A stretch of DNA of 64,000 nucleotides from the NCBI GenBank assembly GCA_027886175.1, contig JAJNNQ010000006.1:4216001-4280000 (forward strand), written 5' to 3'. Position 1 is the first letter of the stretch, and each line of letters opens with the position of its first letter. A model generated the notes under the pieces. It did no database searches. It was not told the DNA's origin and saw only the letters and a program-made list of their open reading frames with translations. This DNA is from Phylloscopus collybita (lineage: Eukaryota > Chordata > Aves > Passeriformes > Phylloscopidae). Made by a program: the position numbers and the translations under genes. Below, piece after piece: positions 23,031 to 35,900 of this stretch.

Positions 23031-24589
23031 AACTTAGTGACTGAAGTACTTTAAAAAATTTACAATTATGTTGGTAAGAACTTAATTTTAAAATTTAAGT
23101 GTGTAATGACAGTAAAATTTGATCTTCAGCTTCTCTTGAAACAGAAAATATATCAAACACTTTTTACTATGTTTTTCTGTGAGAATTTATACAAAAGGAA
23201 ACACCATTTCAAATGACATCATATCTTTGTTTGTTTGGTTGGTTTTTTATGTAACTATTTCTTTGTGTTCTGCCAACTGCGTATTTCTGTGGGTTTTTTG
23301 GTTTCTTGCAGGAGACAGGTTTGTATTTCTACTTCATAAAGAGATCTCTCTGAAAAGAGTTTTAGGAAAAAAAATAAAATTCTAAGTTCCCTAGAGAGAC
23401 AGAGAGACAAAAGCCAAGTCCATAAAACAAACATGCAGAGAATTCAGCTGCAAGACCCAGTGAAAATTTCAGCACCAATTCTGCTATAATAATGCGTTTA
23501 TTATAGGCTTTGCAAGGGAAATGGGTATTAAATTGGTAGAAAAATACAGAGGTGACAATACAATCTGGATCCTTCAGCTTCAAAAATGAGTTTTTAACAT
23601 GAAGAAAATAAAGAAATACTTAATTCTCAAAAAATTCAATATTTTACACGTACAAAGGTTAAAGACACCATTTTCTTTTAAGCATCAGAGACAATTTTGT
23701 TTTGAAATGCATGAGTAGTAACGTACCTTGGTAATGGCATTCACCCTAAGTAGTCTGACACAGCAGAAAAAGTTAGCTAAAAAAATGCCAAACGTTAGTT
23801 ACTCTTTCAGAGAAACTTCATAGCAAGCTTCCTTTTGGACTTTTTGAGTTATATATTCATATATAAATGGCAAATATTTGTCCAAATGAAGAGAAAGGAC
23901 TTTTTTTGGACTTAGAATCCAAAAGAAAAAAACCCATGTATTTTCTTTCTCTCTTAAAATTGTTCATCCTCATCCTCTCTACCAACTTTGGCTTAGTAAA
24001 AAATTATAAAAAATAAAATTAGAGTTATTTCTTCTAATTATACAAGTGCCACGATGCATTGTTTGCATCACTTGCCCTCACTGGACAGTCAGGATGAGCA
24101 GTATTTACTGCCATCTTTTTGCATTTCTCCTGTTTAGAAGGAAACCATTCAAAGAAGGTGGTCAGTTTTTCTCTGGATGATAATGACAGTTTCTGATACA
24201 ATCTCAGCTGCAACTGGTGAGACTCCTTGAAGTGCTCTCCTCCTCTTTTCTCACAACCCACCTGGCCCATGGGCCTCCGTTGTTGGGTCTTGTCTAGCAG
24301 TCCGTTGTTGGTGAGGCTCCTGCAGCGCCAAGTCCCCAAGTTCAACTAGGAGTAAGACTGAGCATGTGTGCCCAGTAGGCATAGAAAAAGATCCAGACAA
24401 TGTACATAAAACAGTATACATATCTACCTGCTCATGGCCACACAAATTAGGAGACACAGAGTGCTGCACTCCATAGTCAGACAAAAATGAAAATCATCAA
24501 TGGTCTCATTTTGCTTCTCTTCATGGCTGATCAGGATTGGCGATCTTCTAGTGGGAAACATTTTCATGTATATATAAAGGTTATATACA
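23031..24589. other. Non-coding sequence, nothing firmly recognised
   Basis: Mostly AT-rich. 24040-24480 is GC-richer and has two overlapping minus-strand frames (24034-24345 and 24251-24484), but no domain could be named. Confidence 0.4.
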
Positions 24590-24870
24590 TCATAGAATCA
24601 TAAAATCATAGACTATTTTAAGCTGGATGAGACCAATAAAGACCAAGCTGAACCCCGTGCTCTTCACAGGACTATGAAGACTATGTGGACTTCATGGGAC
24701 TATGTAAAATTAAGCCACATGACTAAGTGTGTTGTTCAGATGTTCCTTAAGCTCTGACAGTCTTGATGCCATGACCACTTTCCTGGGAAACCTGGCTCTG
24801 ACCATCCTCTGTGTGAAGAGCCTTTTCTTAATGTCCAGCCTGAACTTACAAGGCAAGTTCTTGCCATTTC
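24590..24870 (-). mobile_element. CR1 3' UTR fragment (different subfamily)
   Basis: The plus strand begins catagaatcataaaatcatagact (octamer tail in reverse complement). It continues with a diverged CR1 3' UTR: gatgccatgaccact, ttcctgggaaacctggctctgacca and tgaagagccttttcttaatgtc. It differs in sequence from the copies at 22.2 and 31.9 kb, so probably belongs to another CR1 subfamily. Confidence 0.85.
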
Positions 24871-25499
24871 CTTATCAGTTGGCACTGATAAGGATATCGA
24901 TGTAAGCATAAGTATGTATATACATGTATGTAGGAATCATCTAACTATCTGTCTATCAATAAAAGCAAATTAATATATATATATATATATATATGAATGA
25001 TGCAGATCCCTCTGTTACCTAGACTCATACACACAGTCTGCACAGTCTCCTCTGGATCTGATTCTCCCCCACTGCTTGTCAGAGGCTACTGAGATGGTTG
25101 CCGGCTCACCAGGAAACTGGTGACTGAGCACTGAGAGCACACATAAGTTTAGTCCTCATAACCCAGAGTATCACAACTATAGCTACAAAGGGAAGCCTCC
25201 ATTTCATGCATATAGCACTATTCTAACTTTAATTCCATTTAGCTAGCCACACTCCACACTTATTCCAGACTCTTTTAGCAACTGCAGACTGTGACAGGCT
25301 GATTCCAGGTGACCTGGTCTGTTTCTCTGACTGGCCTAGCAACTTTCCACCTCTAACAATTTCTGCATAGCACACTTATTCTGAAAATAGCCAGCTTAGT
25401 TCATCATCTGACTGCTGACTTTGCCCCAGACAAGTCAGAGTCAGTATTTTGGGAACAATGCCCTTCTGTAGCTAAGATTATTTTTTGTTTGGTTGGTTG
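24871..25499. other. Non-coding, with TA microsatellite and GC-richer block
   Basis: (TA)n lies at 24971-24994. 25020-25450 is GC-richer and looks like a decayed LTR or other repeat, but no ends, polyadenylation signal or family could be assigned. Confidence 0.4.
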
Positions 25500-25567
25500 G
25501 CTGTTGCTTTGTTTTTGTTTTTGTTTTTGTTTTTGTTTGTTTGTTTTTGTTTTTTTTTTCTTTTTTA
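25500..25567. repeat. (GTTTTT)n low-complexity tract
   Basis: Four or more GTTTTT units followed by GTTT units and a T/C run. Confidence 0.9.
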
Positions 25568-25971
25568 AAAGTATATTAAATTTTGAGTTCAAAGAGGACC
25601 TGACAGAAGAACATATAGGAACAATGAGCCTTTATGCAACAAGAAGCTGGTGAACTGAAAACCACTTTAGAGGTAAAACAATAAAAAATTAATTGCCACT
25701 CCTGGTTCATCATTGATCAACAAGAGCCTTAATTCCTCATAATTCTTCATAATCCATTATGAGGCCATGGTCTATTATAAATCAAGGCTGCCAATAAATT
25801 TCTCAAAGACCAGTCACATTAAGCATATATATATTTAGGATATTTTAGAAAAAAATAATTCTGATTTTGTATTTTGGGAAGAATTCACATTAATGGGCAT
25901 CTTCTTTTTTTTTCACGAAATAATGGAAAAGCCCTTCAATGTTCTTTTTTGTCCTTTGTGGAATTGAACAA

Positions 25972-26090
25972 AAACAACAACAACAACAACAACAACAAAC
26001 CCAACAAAACCACAACACAACAATAACAACAAAAAACACCCCAAACCTCCAACAAACAAAACAAACAAAGAAACAAACACAAACCCCTCC
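25972..26090. repeat. (CAA)n microsatellite and A/C-rich tail
   Basis: About nine CAA units at 25972-25999, grading into CAAAC/CAACA low-complexity sequence. Cys/Val/Phe-rich minus-strand frames over 25890-26271 are artefacts of it. Confidence 0.9.
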
Positions 26091-27061
26091 CCCCAACTTT
26101 CAAAGACAATAGATGACTTGTGAAGTCCCCTCCTGTTAGTGTTATGTGAGACACAATATATATTGAAGAAATATATAAAAAGTGCCATATATGTGTAGCA
26201 GCCTGAAATTCAAGAAGAAAAGAAAGGCACTGAAGCATTTCCATATGATTAAAAAAAATAAATAAAAGCATGGAAGATTAGTTTACAGCAGCTGAAGTAT
26301 TCACCTTCAAATAAAACAGAATCCAGCACAACCAGACTCAGTTATACTGGTTAAAGCTGTAGTAGTATATTGCCCTTTGAGCTTACTACAGAATCACAGG
26401 CTGCAAAAAAAATATAGATAAATGGAATGTAATGACAGATTTCCAACACTGTGGAAAGTCTTTTAGGGTCAAGATCACAGGGACTACTTTCAAGAGGAAT
26501 ACATGCTTATGATTTTTTTTATGTTGTTTCAATTAATCCATCGAGAAAGTAAGATAATAAGGTGTTCTTGTTAGTTATGTAGCCCTCCTCAAAAATGGGG
26601 TCAAGTAAGATTCTTTTTTTAATAATTAGGATGACAATGAAACAAGTAAAGCAATAAGGGATATCATTAAGGAGAATAGGCTGAGTCTAAAATTTGTTCC
26701 ATAATATAATTTTAGTAACAAGTTTCTATTTTGAGATAATGAAATAATTTAACCAGAGTACTAGAATGACTCACGTTTGTTTGAATTGCTCTAAAATCTA
26801 GATCTAAGGTGTTCAAGAGACCCATGAAAATGAGAATTTTAAAAGTGTAATATGCCTAGTTTCTCCTAGCTCTTGAAATATCATACTTATAGGCTGGAAA
26901 TCACAGTACACTAGTGCTAGCTGTTATGTGGGGTTATCCTGAAATTTATTGTCCCAAAAAACTTGCTTTGTCTGAACTGGCAGGTAATATTTTAAAATTA
27001 AATAAAGTGATAGGTAGTTAGGAGCAAAAATAATGCAAAAACATAACATTTTCATGGAGGA
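26091..27061. other. AT-rich non-coding sequence
   Basis: No gene, repeat family or regulatory motif was recognised. Confidence 0.5.
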
Positions 27062-27086
27062 GTGTGTGTGTGTGTGTGTGTGTGTA
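27062..27086. repeat. (GT)n dinucleotide microsatellite, about 12 units
   Basis: Uninterrupted GT repeat of about 25 bp. It is a possible polymorphic marker. Confidence 0.95.
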
Positions 27087-27939
27087 TTCAATCCAAAAAT
27101 TCACAAAGACATTTGTATGTGAAAAATCATACACTGAAATGCATGAACAAAACACTGGTGTACTATATTCTTATTGATACTATCAAGTTTAAAAGCAGAG
27201 GCTCCCTTGTTTCAAAGACTGCACATCTGTCATAAGTAATTGAAATCTGTGGCATTAATTTATATTATATTTTCTGAAGGAAGAGATTAGATTTCATTCA
27301 TGCTGTCCATTATTTCTTAGTCTAAAATGTTTGTGAATTTAATGGAACTAGATTTTAGTAGTCCTTTAATGTCTGCCATGCTGCAGAATCGTGTTTGCTC
27401 ATTTCCTCTTTGCTGATTGAATAATTATTTTATCAAAATGGAATCATCTTCAGAGAATCAATAAGCAAGACCCAAGAAGAAAGCCCTACAGCTTGTAGGG
27501 TACATTATTACAGTTGGATGCTTAAAACTGATGAGATAGCAGAGCTTGGATTCTTCCTGAAAGCACCAAAAGACTTCCTTTTCTTGTCTGCTACAAAGTC
27601 TTTGGTATCTCGAAAGGCAGTCATAAATTCTATATGCAGGGAAGTGTATCTCTATAGCTTGGAAAATGTATGTGCTTAGGTAGACCTAATCATATTAAAC
27701 CCTCTAATCAGTTTTTCCTATAGGTTAGATATTCCATATTGGGAATACATAGATATGGGAAAATGGAAATATCTCTCTCCTAACTAGAAAGGAAATCTTA
27801 TACCAAACTTCTGCCAGTGCTCTCCAGAGACCACTTCCACCCTCAACAACTCTGTCATTGCACAGTTCTATGATTTTACCAAACAAATGCTAAAGAAGAG
27901 AAAACATGGGGGAAGCTGCAAATTGACCTAGGTGAAATT
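27087..27939. other. AT-rich non-coding sequence
   Basis: Nothing recognised. Confidence 0.5.
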
Positions 27940-28010
27940 GTCCCAGCTCATTGCTGGGAGGTTGGATTAGATGACCTTTAAAAGTCACTTCCAAGTCAAA
28001 TGATTGTCTT
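27940..28010 (+). mobile_element. CR1 3' end fragment, plus orientation
   Basis: The sequence gggaggttggattagatgac, then ctttaaaagtcacttccaa and tcaaatgattgtc, is a diverged CR1 3' end in sense orientation. It lacks clear octamers. Apart from the left-edge copy it is the only plus-strand CR1 found. Confidence 0.75.
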
Positions 28011-30043
28011 TTCTTTTGTCAAAGCAAAGTGACACTGAGTCCCCAGGCAGGTGCAAAGGAAAGCCACTATACTGCAGAAACCAGGCCTTTTAAAACAATT
28101 AGCCCAATATCAGCTACTTAGTTTTAAATCATAACCAACATAATCCAACCAACCACCATACACCACGAGATGAACACATAATGGGTATGTAATTTGTTTT
28201 TCTACCTCTAATTCAGCTGAATCACTTTTCCATAGTCCTCTTCTACTTAGCCAAAGTAGCAGCCTGAGCCATGGTTTTACAAGGGTGACAAGGCCCATAT
28301 TTTATAGGGCTTTACCTATATGCAACATTTATCTAGGAATCTTTCTTTTGAGATTCAGGATTTCAAATCATAAATACAGAAAGTGTATATTTTATAAGAG
28401 AATTGATAATCCTACACTAGGGTCTTAGATCTGGCTGATGTTCAAGGGATTTGAAGTCCTGCCTTTCTAAAATCCAGTTGGCTTCTAGGTATTCTTGACA
28501 ACATTCTTCATCCACAGAAATGTATTTCTCACTGACAGGGTTACTTATCTCTTTCCTAAGGCTCTGATCTGCATATGAGTCAAAATTTAAAATCAAATAC
28601 ATCCGAAACAAGCCAAACTTTCTCAAGATAAGTCAGTAACTGATCCTGAGCAGAAATTTATGTTTCAAGAATTACTTTCATGATAAAGAATAATAGCAGT
28701 AATTACTTCAGCCACAGCTTTGCACAAGTTTTGAGAAGGCTCTTCTTTCATCTTTTCATTTACTCACCTGCTGAAAAAAATTAAAAGGACTACAGGATTT
28801 GACCTGATATTTTTTAACCTAATTGACCCTCTTAGAATGTCCAAGTGTATTTCTTGATATTCACCTTATATTATGTTCTACACTGAAAGAATATAGTTTG
28901 CAATTATTTCAAATTATTTGACAGGAATTAAATCAGAGTTAGAAAAACCATGATGTCTTTCAGTGTGTTCTACTTTATATAATTTTATATAATTCTAAAA
29001 TTGTACTTAAAGAGCTAGTAGGGACATTTCTGGACAATTACTTATTTTGTATTTGTTTTCCTTGTCTGAGTTTTTTGTTTGGTGGTGGGGTTTTTTTGGT
29101 GTTTTTTTTTTTTGTTTGTTTGTTTGGTTTGGTTTGGTTTTTTTCATGTTTTGCTTATATTTTAAAGGGGACTTCAGAAATAATTTAATTTTATTTATCT
29201 TGCCACAAGGAGATCTATTTCTGGAATTGCCGAGACTGCTTGGAGTAACAAGCCTCTGAGTAAAACTTCAGCTCTGCTGGGAATTTTTCAATAACATGCT
29301 GATGCCTGCTTCTGGCAATCTGCATTTCATTGTTTGAGAGCAAATACTATCTGTTTACAAATGAGATATATAGAGATTTAACTTGGTTTCCCCAAAATAG
29401 AGATTCTTATTGAAAAAGCAGAATGACAGGCAGGAAATCCTGGTACTATATATTTTATGCATCCTGCTCCATCTTCTATTTTTAAATTATATAAAAGTTA
29501 GGCTTAAAAAGGTGATAGATGGGTCACCTACCATACAATCTTGCAGTTAGCCAGACATCAATTTATCACAAATGAGAACTGATTTACTGAGAGAAAAGCA
29601 AACAATTTACTTAGAGCAGGCAAAGCAGCCTTATGAAAGAAAGAAAAAATGGATCAAAAATATTATTTTTTACAGTTTGATCTCTGTGATTGAAGTAACT
29701 GTGAAGATACTAGGAACAAGCATTATTTTTAACTTCTGAACTAAGGCACTTACAAAATTTGATAGGACTAAAATTAAATGCCAAAACTGGATTGAAGGAT
29801 TTGTGTTTGTGTAGTTTTGCAATCCTTTGGAAAATTCATTTGGAAAATTCCTTCCAATTTACAGAAAATATTCCTGTTTTTTCAGGCTTTCTTTTTACTG
29901 TTTCCAAAGAGTTCAGACTGATGCATTTTCACATAGACTAGCTGTTATGTGTGGGAAATTTTAACACAGTCTTAGGACTCTAAACAGCTCAATCAAAGCA
30001 GGAATTCAAATATAATTGTAGATGTTAAGAGCATTCAGGTGCT
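28011..30043. other. AT-rich non-coding sequence with a GTTT tract
   Basis: 29070-29145 is a T/G-rich low-complexity tract (GTTT and GGTTT units). No gene was recognised. The minus-strand frame at 28417-28626 ends in a plausible-looking acidic stretch, but no family could be named. Confidence 0.45.
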
Positions 30044-30097
30044 GGGAGGGGCTCCGGCGGGGCGGGAGGGGGGAAGATTGTAATGTGCAAAGATTGG
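30044..30097 (+). promoter_or_regulatory. G-quadruplex motif / GC box with inverted CCAAT
   Basis: Five G-tracts (30044-30046, 30048-30051, 30059-30062, 30064-30066, 30068-30073) fit a G-quadruplex motif with loops of 1, 7, 1 and 1 bases. GGGGCGGG at 30059-30066 is a consensus Sp1-type GC box, and ATTGG (inverted CCAAT) follows at 30093-30097. The cluster stands out sharply from AT-rich surroundings. Promoter or enhancer activity is inference; no transcript can be assigned. Confidence 0.4.
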
Positions 30098-31892
30098 CTG
30101 TTTTCAATCTCTTGGTTGATGCAGGAAGAAATGAGAAGGGATAAAGAAATAAGCAGGGCTTTGCTTGTAGCATTTAATTGGGATATGAACAAATAGCGCT
30201 ATACTGCACAAACCATAGTGCTAATTTCAATAGCATCAGTCCTTCACAAAAGAGGGAGAAAATTAGAGGTTAAACAGGGTTGAATCACAACTTATTTTTC
30301 ATTTTGTTCTTACAGGATTATGGTAGAGCCATGACCAAGCAGTAGTGAGGAGCCATTAAGTGATTTCTGATTGAATTAACGATTATTCTATAAAATGAAT
30401 GTAACTTACATATGTATCAATGTCATTGATACATATGCCTTCAAGACAAATATTGTATCTAGCTGATCTAAGTCTCAAATCCCTAAGAGCATCCCAAATG
30501 GCTCAAGCTATCTATCCTTCAGAAAATAAATCCTGTGCTCCAGCAAAGTTGCTGAGCTGGGACTTGAATTATTGCTTAAAGAATTATAGAACAACTAATG
30601 CCATTTAAGGTACATAAGGTTTTCTGAGTTAATTTCACAGCCTTAGCAGGTATGACATGATCTTCAGAAGAACCACAGTATCTCAAATTAGAGGTCAAGT
30701 AGAATATTAGAGTAAATATTTGATACCAGAAACCTATATTGAGAGACAACAGAAATCTTCTCATAATGTTAATTATTTTACAAAAGTCTGTTCTTTACCT
30801 TTGTCCTTCTATGTTTTGGAGAAGGTTTTACAGTTTTTGGAAATTTTAATTAGGAAATTCTACACCTAAGCACCTCCAAAATTTTTGCACCAATTATCTG
30901 ACCTATATATGAGTAATAATGATAGTATGCTGCTATCTGGGGAGATACTGAGGTGCACTGCCTCTTGAAGAAGAAGGTCATGGTTACAAACAGAAATATT
31001 TCTCATTGATGAGGAAGTAGATGAGATCAAGTTTGAAGCAAAAATTTTCTCTGTATAAGTAAGGATCACACAACAGGATTATTTATATTAAACATTTCAC
31101 AAACAACTAAAATATGGACAAAAAAAATTACTAATGCATATAGCTCTTATATAGATTTAACATCCTTTAAGAGGACCAAGGAGATGAATGTATATATATA
31201 TATATATTAAAAAAAAATAAACCTTCAATTTAAAAACAAAACAAAACAAAAAACATCCAAGAAAATTCTATGTATACATTTAGGAACAGTTAATAAATTT
31301 ATTTCAGACTTGTTTTTGATAAAGGTCTCACTCAAAACACACTTGCAAAAATTTGCAGTTTTCAAAATATTTAGAAAGAACAACCTTTCATTCTTGACAG
31401 CATCAAATCCTTTTTTTCACTTTTTTAAAATACCATTTGTTAAATGCAGCACACTAATTTGTAGTACATTCAGTACAGTTAGATAAAATATAATTAAGAG
31501 TCTATCTTGTTTACAAAACTAGCATGTTGAGACTATTAATGGGCAATTCACTCACACAAAATACTGTTATACACCAAACAGGAAAATAAAATGGACTAAT
31601 AATCATTTGCCTATTTGTAGGTTGGTTTCTAAAATTAAATTCCAATAACTGTTGTAGTGTAACTCAGATAATATATAGATCAGCTGTACTCAAGTGAGTT
31701 AGAATGTTTATTGCCGTAAATTATGTTGAAAGAAAACTCCAGTTAAATGTGATTACCACAGCCCTAATCATTCCAAGTGTGCTTTCAACCTGGGATAATA
31801 CAACATAAATTGTATACTGCTTCAAAATGATCACTCTTTTGCCTTTATTCCCTCCACCTTTTTTCCTTTTCTTTTCCCATGGGCACAGAGAA
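30098..31892. other. AT-rich non-coding sequence
   Basis: A TA tract lies at 31190-31208, followed by an A-rich stretch. No gene or mobile element was recognised. Confidence 0.5.
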
Positions 31893-32905
31893 TAATAGAA
31901 TCAGAGCTTGGGTTCAAAGGGACCTTAAGATTACCTGGTCCCAGGCCCCCTGCCATGGGCAGAGACACCTTCCATTAGACCAGGTTGCTCAGGGTTCTGT
32001 CCAACCTGGCCCTGAACATTTCCAGGGATGGGGCATCCACAGCATCTGTTCCAATGCCTCACAATCCTCACAGTAAGGAACATCTTCCTCTCATCTAATC
32101 TAAATCTCTCCACTATTAGTTTAAAATCCTTTCTTCCTTGTTCTATCACTACCTGCATGTAAAATTCCCACTCCCACTTTCTTATAAGTTCTCTTTATAT
32201 ATTAAAAGTCTGCAAAGTAGTCTCCCTGGACTTGCTCCTTCTCCAGCATGAACAAGCCTAACTCTCTCAGCCTGTCTTCATAGGAGAGGTTCTCCAACCA
32301 GTAGATCATTTTCATGGTCCTCCTCCGGACCCACTCAATCAGATCCGTGTCTTCCTTTAACCAAGTACTTCAGACCTGGATGCAGTACTCCAGGCAAGGT
32401 TTCACAGGGACAGAGTAGAGAAGCTGGTCACTTCACAGCCTATGATGTGGTTTGCCTTCTGAGCTGTAGTGCACACTGTTGACCCGTGCAGACCTTTTCA
32501 TCCACTAGAATCTACCAGTCCCTCTGTGCTGGGCCGCTGTTGACCTGTTCATCCCCCAGTCCGTGCTAATATCTGAGATTGCCCCAACAGAAGTGCAGCA
32601 CTTGCACTTGCTGAACCCCATGAAGTTCTTGTGGGCTCACTTCTCAAGTTTTTCCAGGTCCCTGTGGATGGCATCCCATCCTTCTGTTTGTGAATCACAC
32701 TGCTCAGCTTTATGTCATCTACAAACCTGCTGAGGGTGCAGTTGATCAAAGCTGTCTGCATTATTGATGATGTTGTAGGGCACCAATATTCCAGTGCCAA
32801 GACAGAACCCTGAGAGTTATTATTTGTCACTGACCTCTACCTGGGCAGAAAGCCATTAACCTCAACTCTCTGGCCACAGACAGTTAATTCCTTATGTAAA
32901 TAAGT
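31893..32905 (-). mobile_element. CR1 LINE, 5'-truncated (RT palm to 3' end), about 1 kb
   Basis: In reverse complement on the plus strand: aatagaatcagagc, then ccatgggcagagacacctt, ccagggatggggcatccaca, tgaacaagcctaactctctc and ctggatgcagtactccaggc. These are CR1 3' UTR and ORF2-end blocks in order. It is the longest CR1 copy in the window and GC-rich compared with its flanks. The left end has lost clean octamers. Truncation is near 32905. Confidence 0.93.
32549..32830 (-). pseudogene. CR1 reverse transcriptase palm fragment (broken)
   Basis: The minus strand reads QGSVLALEYW, then CTLSRFVDDIKLSSV near 32700-32730, then DGMPSTGTWKNL. These correspond to the CR1 RT blocks QGSVLGPVLFN, CTLSKFADDTKLSGV and a short helix before MRFNKAKCKV. 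The catalytic FADD box has become FVDD, keeping both aspartates, but frameshifts and deletions lie on either side. The 282-bp open frame is only part of the domain. The family enzyme copies CR1 RNA into target DNA; this copy cannot. Confidence 0.88.
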
Positions 32906-35900
32906 ATCATCAGCCTAACTTTTCTAAGTGTTCATCCCAAATCCATTTACTTTCAGTGTTTCTGGTGTTGCTGAAGGAATTATATTATGTTCTGCTGTAA
33001 AAGTTTTTAAAATAATTTTGAAGAGGAATATTTCAGAGTTATAATTGAACATTGTGCAATGTTTTAGTACTACAGTTAATATATGCAGAGCCCTAAGAGC
33101 ACTGCATTATCAGAATAAGCCCCTCAACAGATGTTCCACTGGAATAGCCCAGGGGAGAGACGGTCAGAGACTGGATTACAAATGCTTCCCTTGTAAGTAT
33201 AGATTTAGATGGTATGATATCCTCTTCATCTTTCTCTGATATATGAGCTGTATCATAGAGCACAGACAATTCAAAGGCTATGTTTTAGGTATGTTACAGA
33301 CATTTATAAGCATATAAAATATATGTTATTAAAGAGCTAAGCCAATCTAGCTCCTTTAAAATATTAAACTTTTCTTTGTGTCTTAATAGTGTGAAATTTT
33401 ACCATGTCTTCATGAACAGGAAAATGTATACTCAGAAACATATCTGCAATTAAGCTGAAAAGTTTTGCCTTCTGGTTTAAATGACTGCTGGGTGAGGTCA
33501 ATTTCAACTTTTCCCAGACAGCATGCTATTAGAATATTTTTAACATTAAGTCATCAGGAGGAGGATAATTGAATTTTATTTGCTTTATGGATGTCTAGAG
33601 CTTTACAAGGTATGAAAATTTTGCCTGTTCCATGTAAGAACTGGTCCCTACAGTGCTAAACCCCACTGAGTTTAGTATAACCACTGATTAAAAAAAATCA
33701 AAGTCAGTATTAAATTAAGGACATGCTTAAATTACACTTAACTTTTGAAAACAGGGACATATGTATCAGTTTATATTTTAAAAGTACAATGATACTTAAG
33801 CAATTGTAAATTCTTTCAGAAAGCATGTTCTAACATCATTCAATTTAAAGATTTAAAGTAGTAGTTTATGATAAAAATCAGCATTTTAAAGTGATGAAAT
33901 TTTCTTAACCAATAATAGAAACAAAACTTAGCAACAGCCAATTTTCAAAGTCATTCTCTAGAAATAAACTATTCAGTAGTTGAACTTAGTTATGCTTATA
34001 AGCCAGTACAGATGCAGAGTTATTAGCTAAGTGAGATCAATTTAAAGTGTTAGTCTTTTGTTCTACTAAAATCTTAACTGTTCAAATCTAAATGACCTGG
34101 AATAATTATTAATAAATACTTTTAGGTTTAGAATTCAGACCTTATGTTAATGAAATCAATCTCTTTCTGTACTTGAATAACATTTACTCTTTTCTGTTAT
34201 CCTGTAAATGATACATAATGGTGAAAACTACTGAGACTACTAACAAAATGTTTACTTCAATTTCTAAATAAAAATTGGTCTATATTTACATATTCATATA
34301 CTTCAGTATAATTTTATAGTTTATCTACCTGTTTTCTGAATTAAAACTTTAAAAGGTTCTTTGAGCTTTCAAATATGTCTATCTAGAATAGTAGAAAGAT
34401 TAATATTCATATACATAAGAAGCAAATACATAAGAATTTTTCTTTAAATTATTTTAATTTTTAAATAATGTTGGAATAAATAGCCTGATAAACCAAGTGA
34501 TTTCAAATAGGTGTGTACCTAAAAAAAAATATAAAGAGAAAAAATGTATATAAATTATTTTTTCCTGCTTACTAAGACTACTAAAACTACTTGGAGAAAA
34601 CCCAAGTGTTAAAAAAAATAAAATTACCCTGGATAATTAAAAACTCTTTTTCTAGATGATTGAATCACTAATTATTTTATGCAACCAGAGGAAAAAAAAT
34701 TTCTCTTTGAAAATTCTCATTATTACCTTTTTGTTTTCTTCTAATTTCTAGGTGTCCAGTTCTGTTCTTCAAGCAAATCTAATGCATGAATCTGGAGATT
34801 AGAATCTACACTAAATAGCTGTATTAAGCTAAAAAAATGAATTATAAACTGTGTCTGATCAAAGTCCTGGGTTGTAGAGGCTAAATATATAAGTGCAGTA
34901 TCCACAGTCATAAATGGAATGATCCTCAAGATCCATGATTAACTAGATTTGAAAGAGGAGTCAACGATAGGAGACTGAAGGGGTATTTACAGTCCGCTTA
35001 TGCACTGGTGTGTAGAGACGGGAGGAAAATATACCCTCAGAGTAGCAGCGAATAGGTATTCTGGCTTAGTGTGTGACTCTAAAGTGAACACAAGTCATGT
35101 GCCAACAAGGGTAGGACATTTTCACTCTGCACTACAGGATGGAAAAAATGTATCACATGGCAAATATGTAGGTTATAGTCAAATTATATTGATCAGATTT
35201 TAAAAACTATTTCAGGAGAATCTCTGTCCATCCCTTATTTAATGATGTTGTCAGAACCTACATTCTGATTCTCAGTGCTCTACCCTCATTGTTCTGTACA
35301 GGCATCTACTCTTGATAGGGCAGCAATTTTTCATGTACAAGCTGCCATTTTAATTCTTCACACTGCTAGCATTTATTTCTCTCCTCTTGTCACATAACCC
35401 ATGCTTTATTATTTTTATTATTATTATATGTTTTTCAAAAATTCTTCATTATCTTCATATAGCTTAGATTGACTACTAGTCAAATATTACTTACTAAAGT
35501 TAGCTTCTACTTTCAGTTTCTTGCCTGAAAGGTTTTCAGCCAGACAGTTTAGAAGATTGAAATTGCCATTTCTGTTGTCATTATTTTTGGGGGATACAAA
35601 TATAATATATAGGGAGGTACGTCTTTTTCCCAAGGAAAAAATAGTTTAGAAGGAATCATCAGTAAGTTGAAAGTAAAACCCTAGTGTTCCATCAGGGGTG
35701 AGCAGATAAACCTATACTTCAGAGATTGATTGAATTTGAATGATTGGTTCTTTCTGTTGGAGGGCACAGAACAAATGATGCTTTCTGGACGTCTTTTCTA
35801 CAGCAAACAGTGCCTGAAAAACATTTTCAAAACACAAAGATTCTATAACAAACAAAATCGCAGTCTTTGATTTGTTACTGTACTCTGCTTGGGTCAAAAA

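Noticed and set aside
22596..23037. Plus-strand open frames of 66 and 130 codons
   Set aside because: They are antisense shadows of the minus-strand CR1 reverse transcriptase fragment, which has clear homology.
26386..26400. acagaatcacag as a CR1 tail
   Set aside because: A single octamer-like match with no CR1 body beside it.
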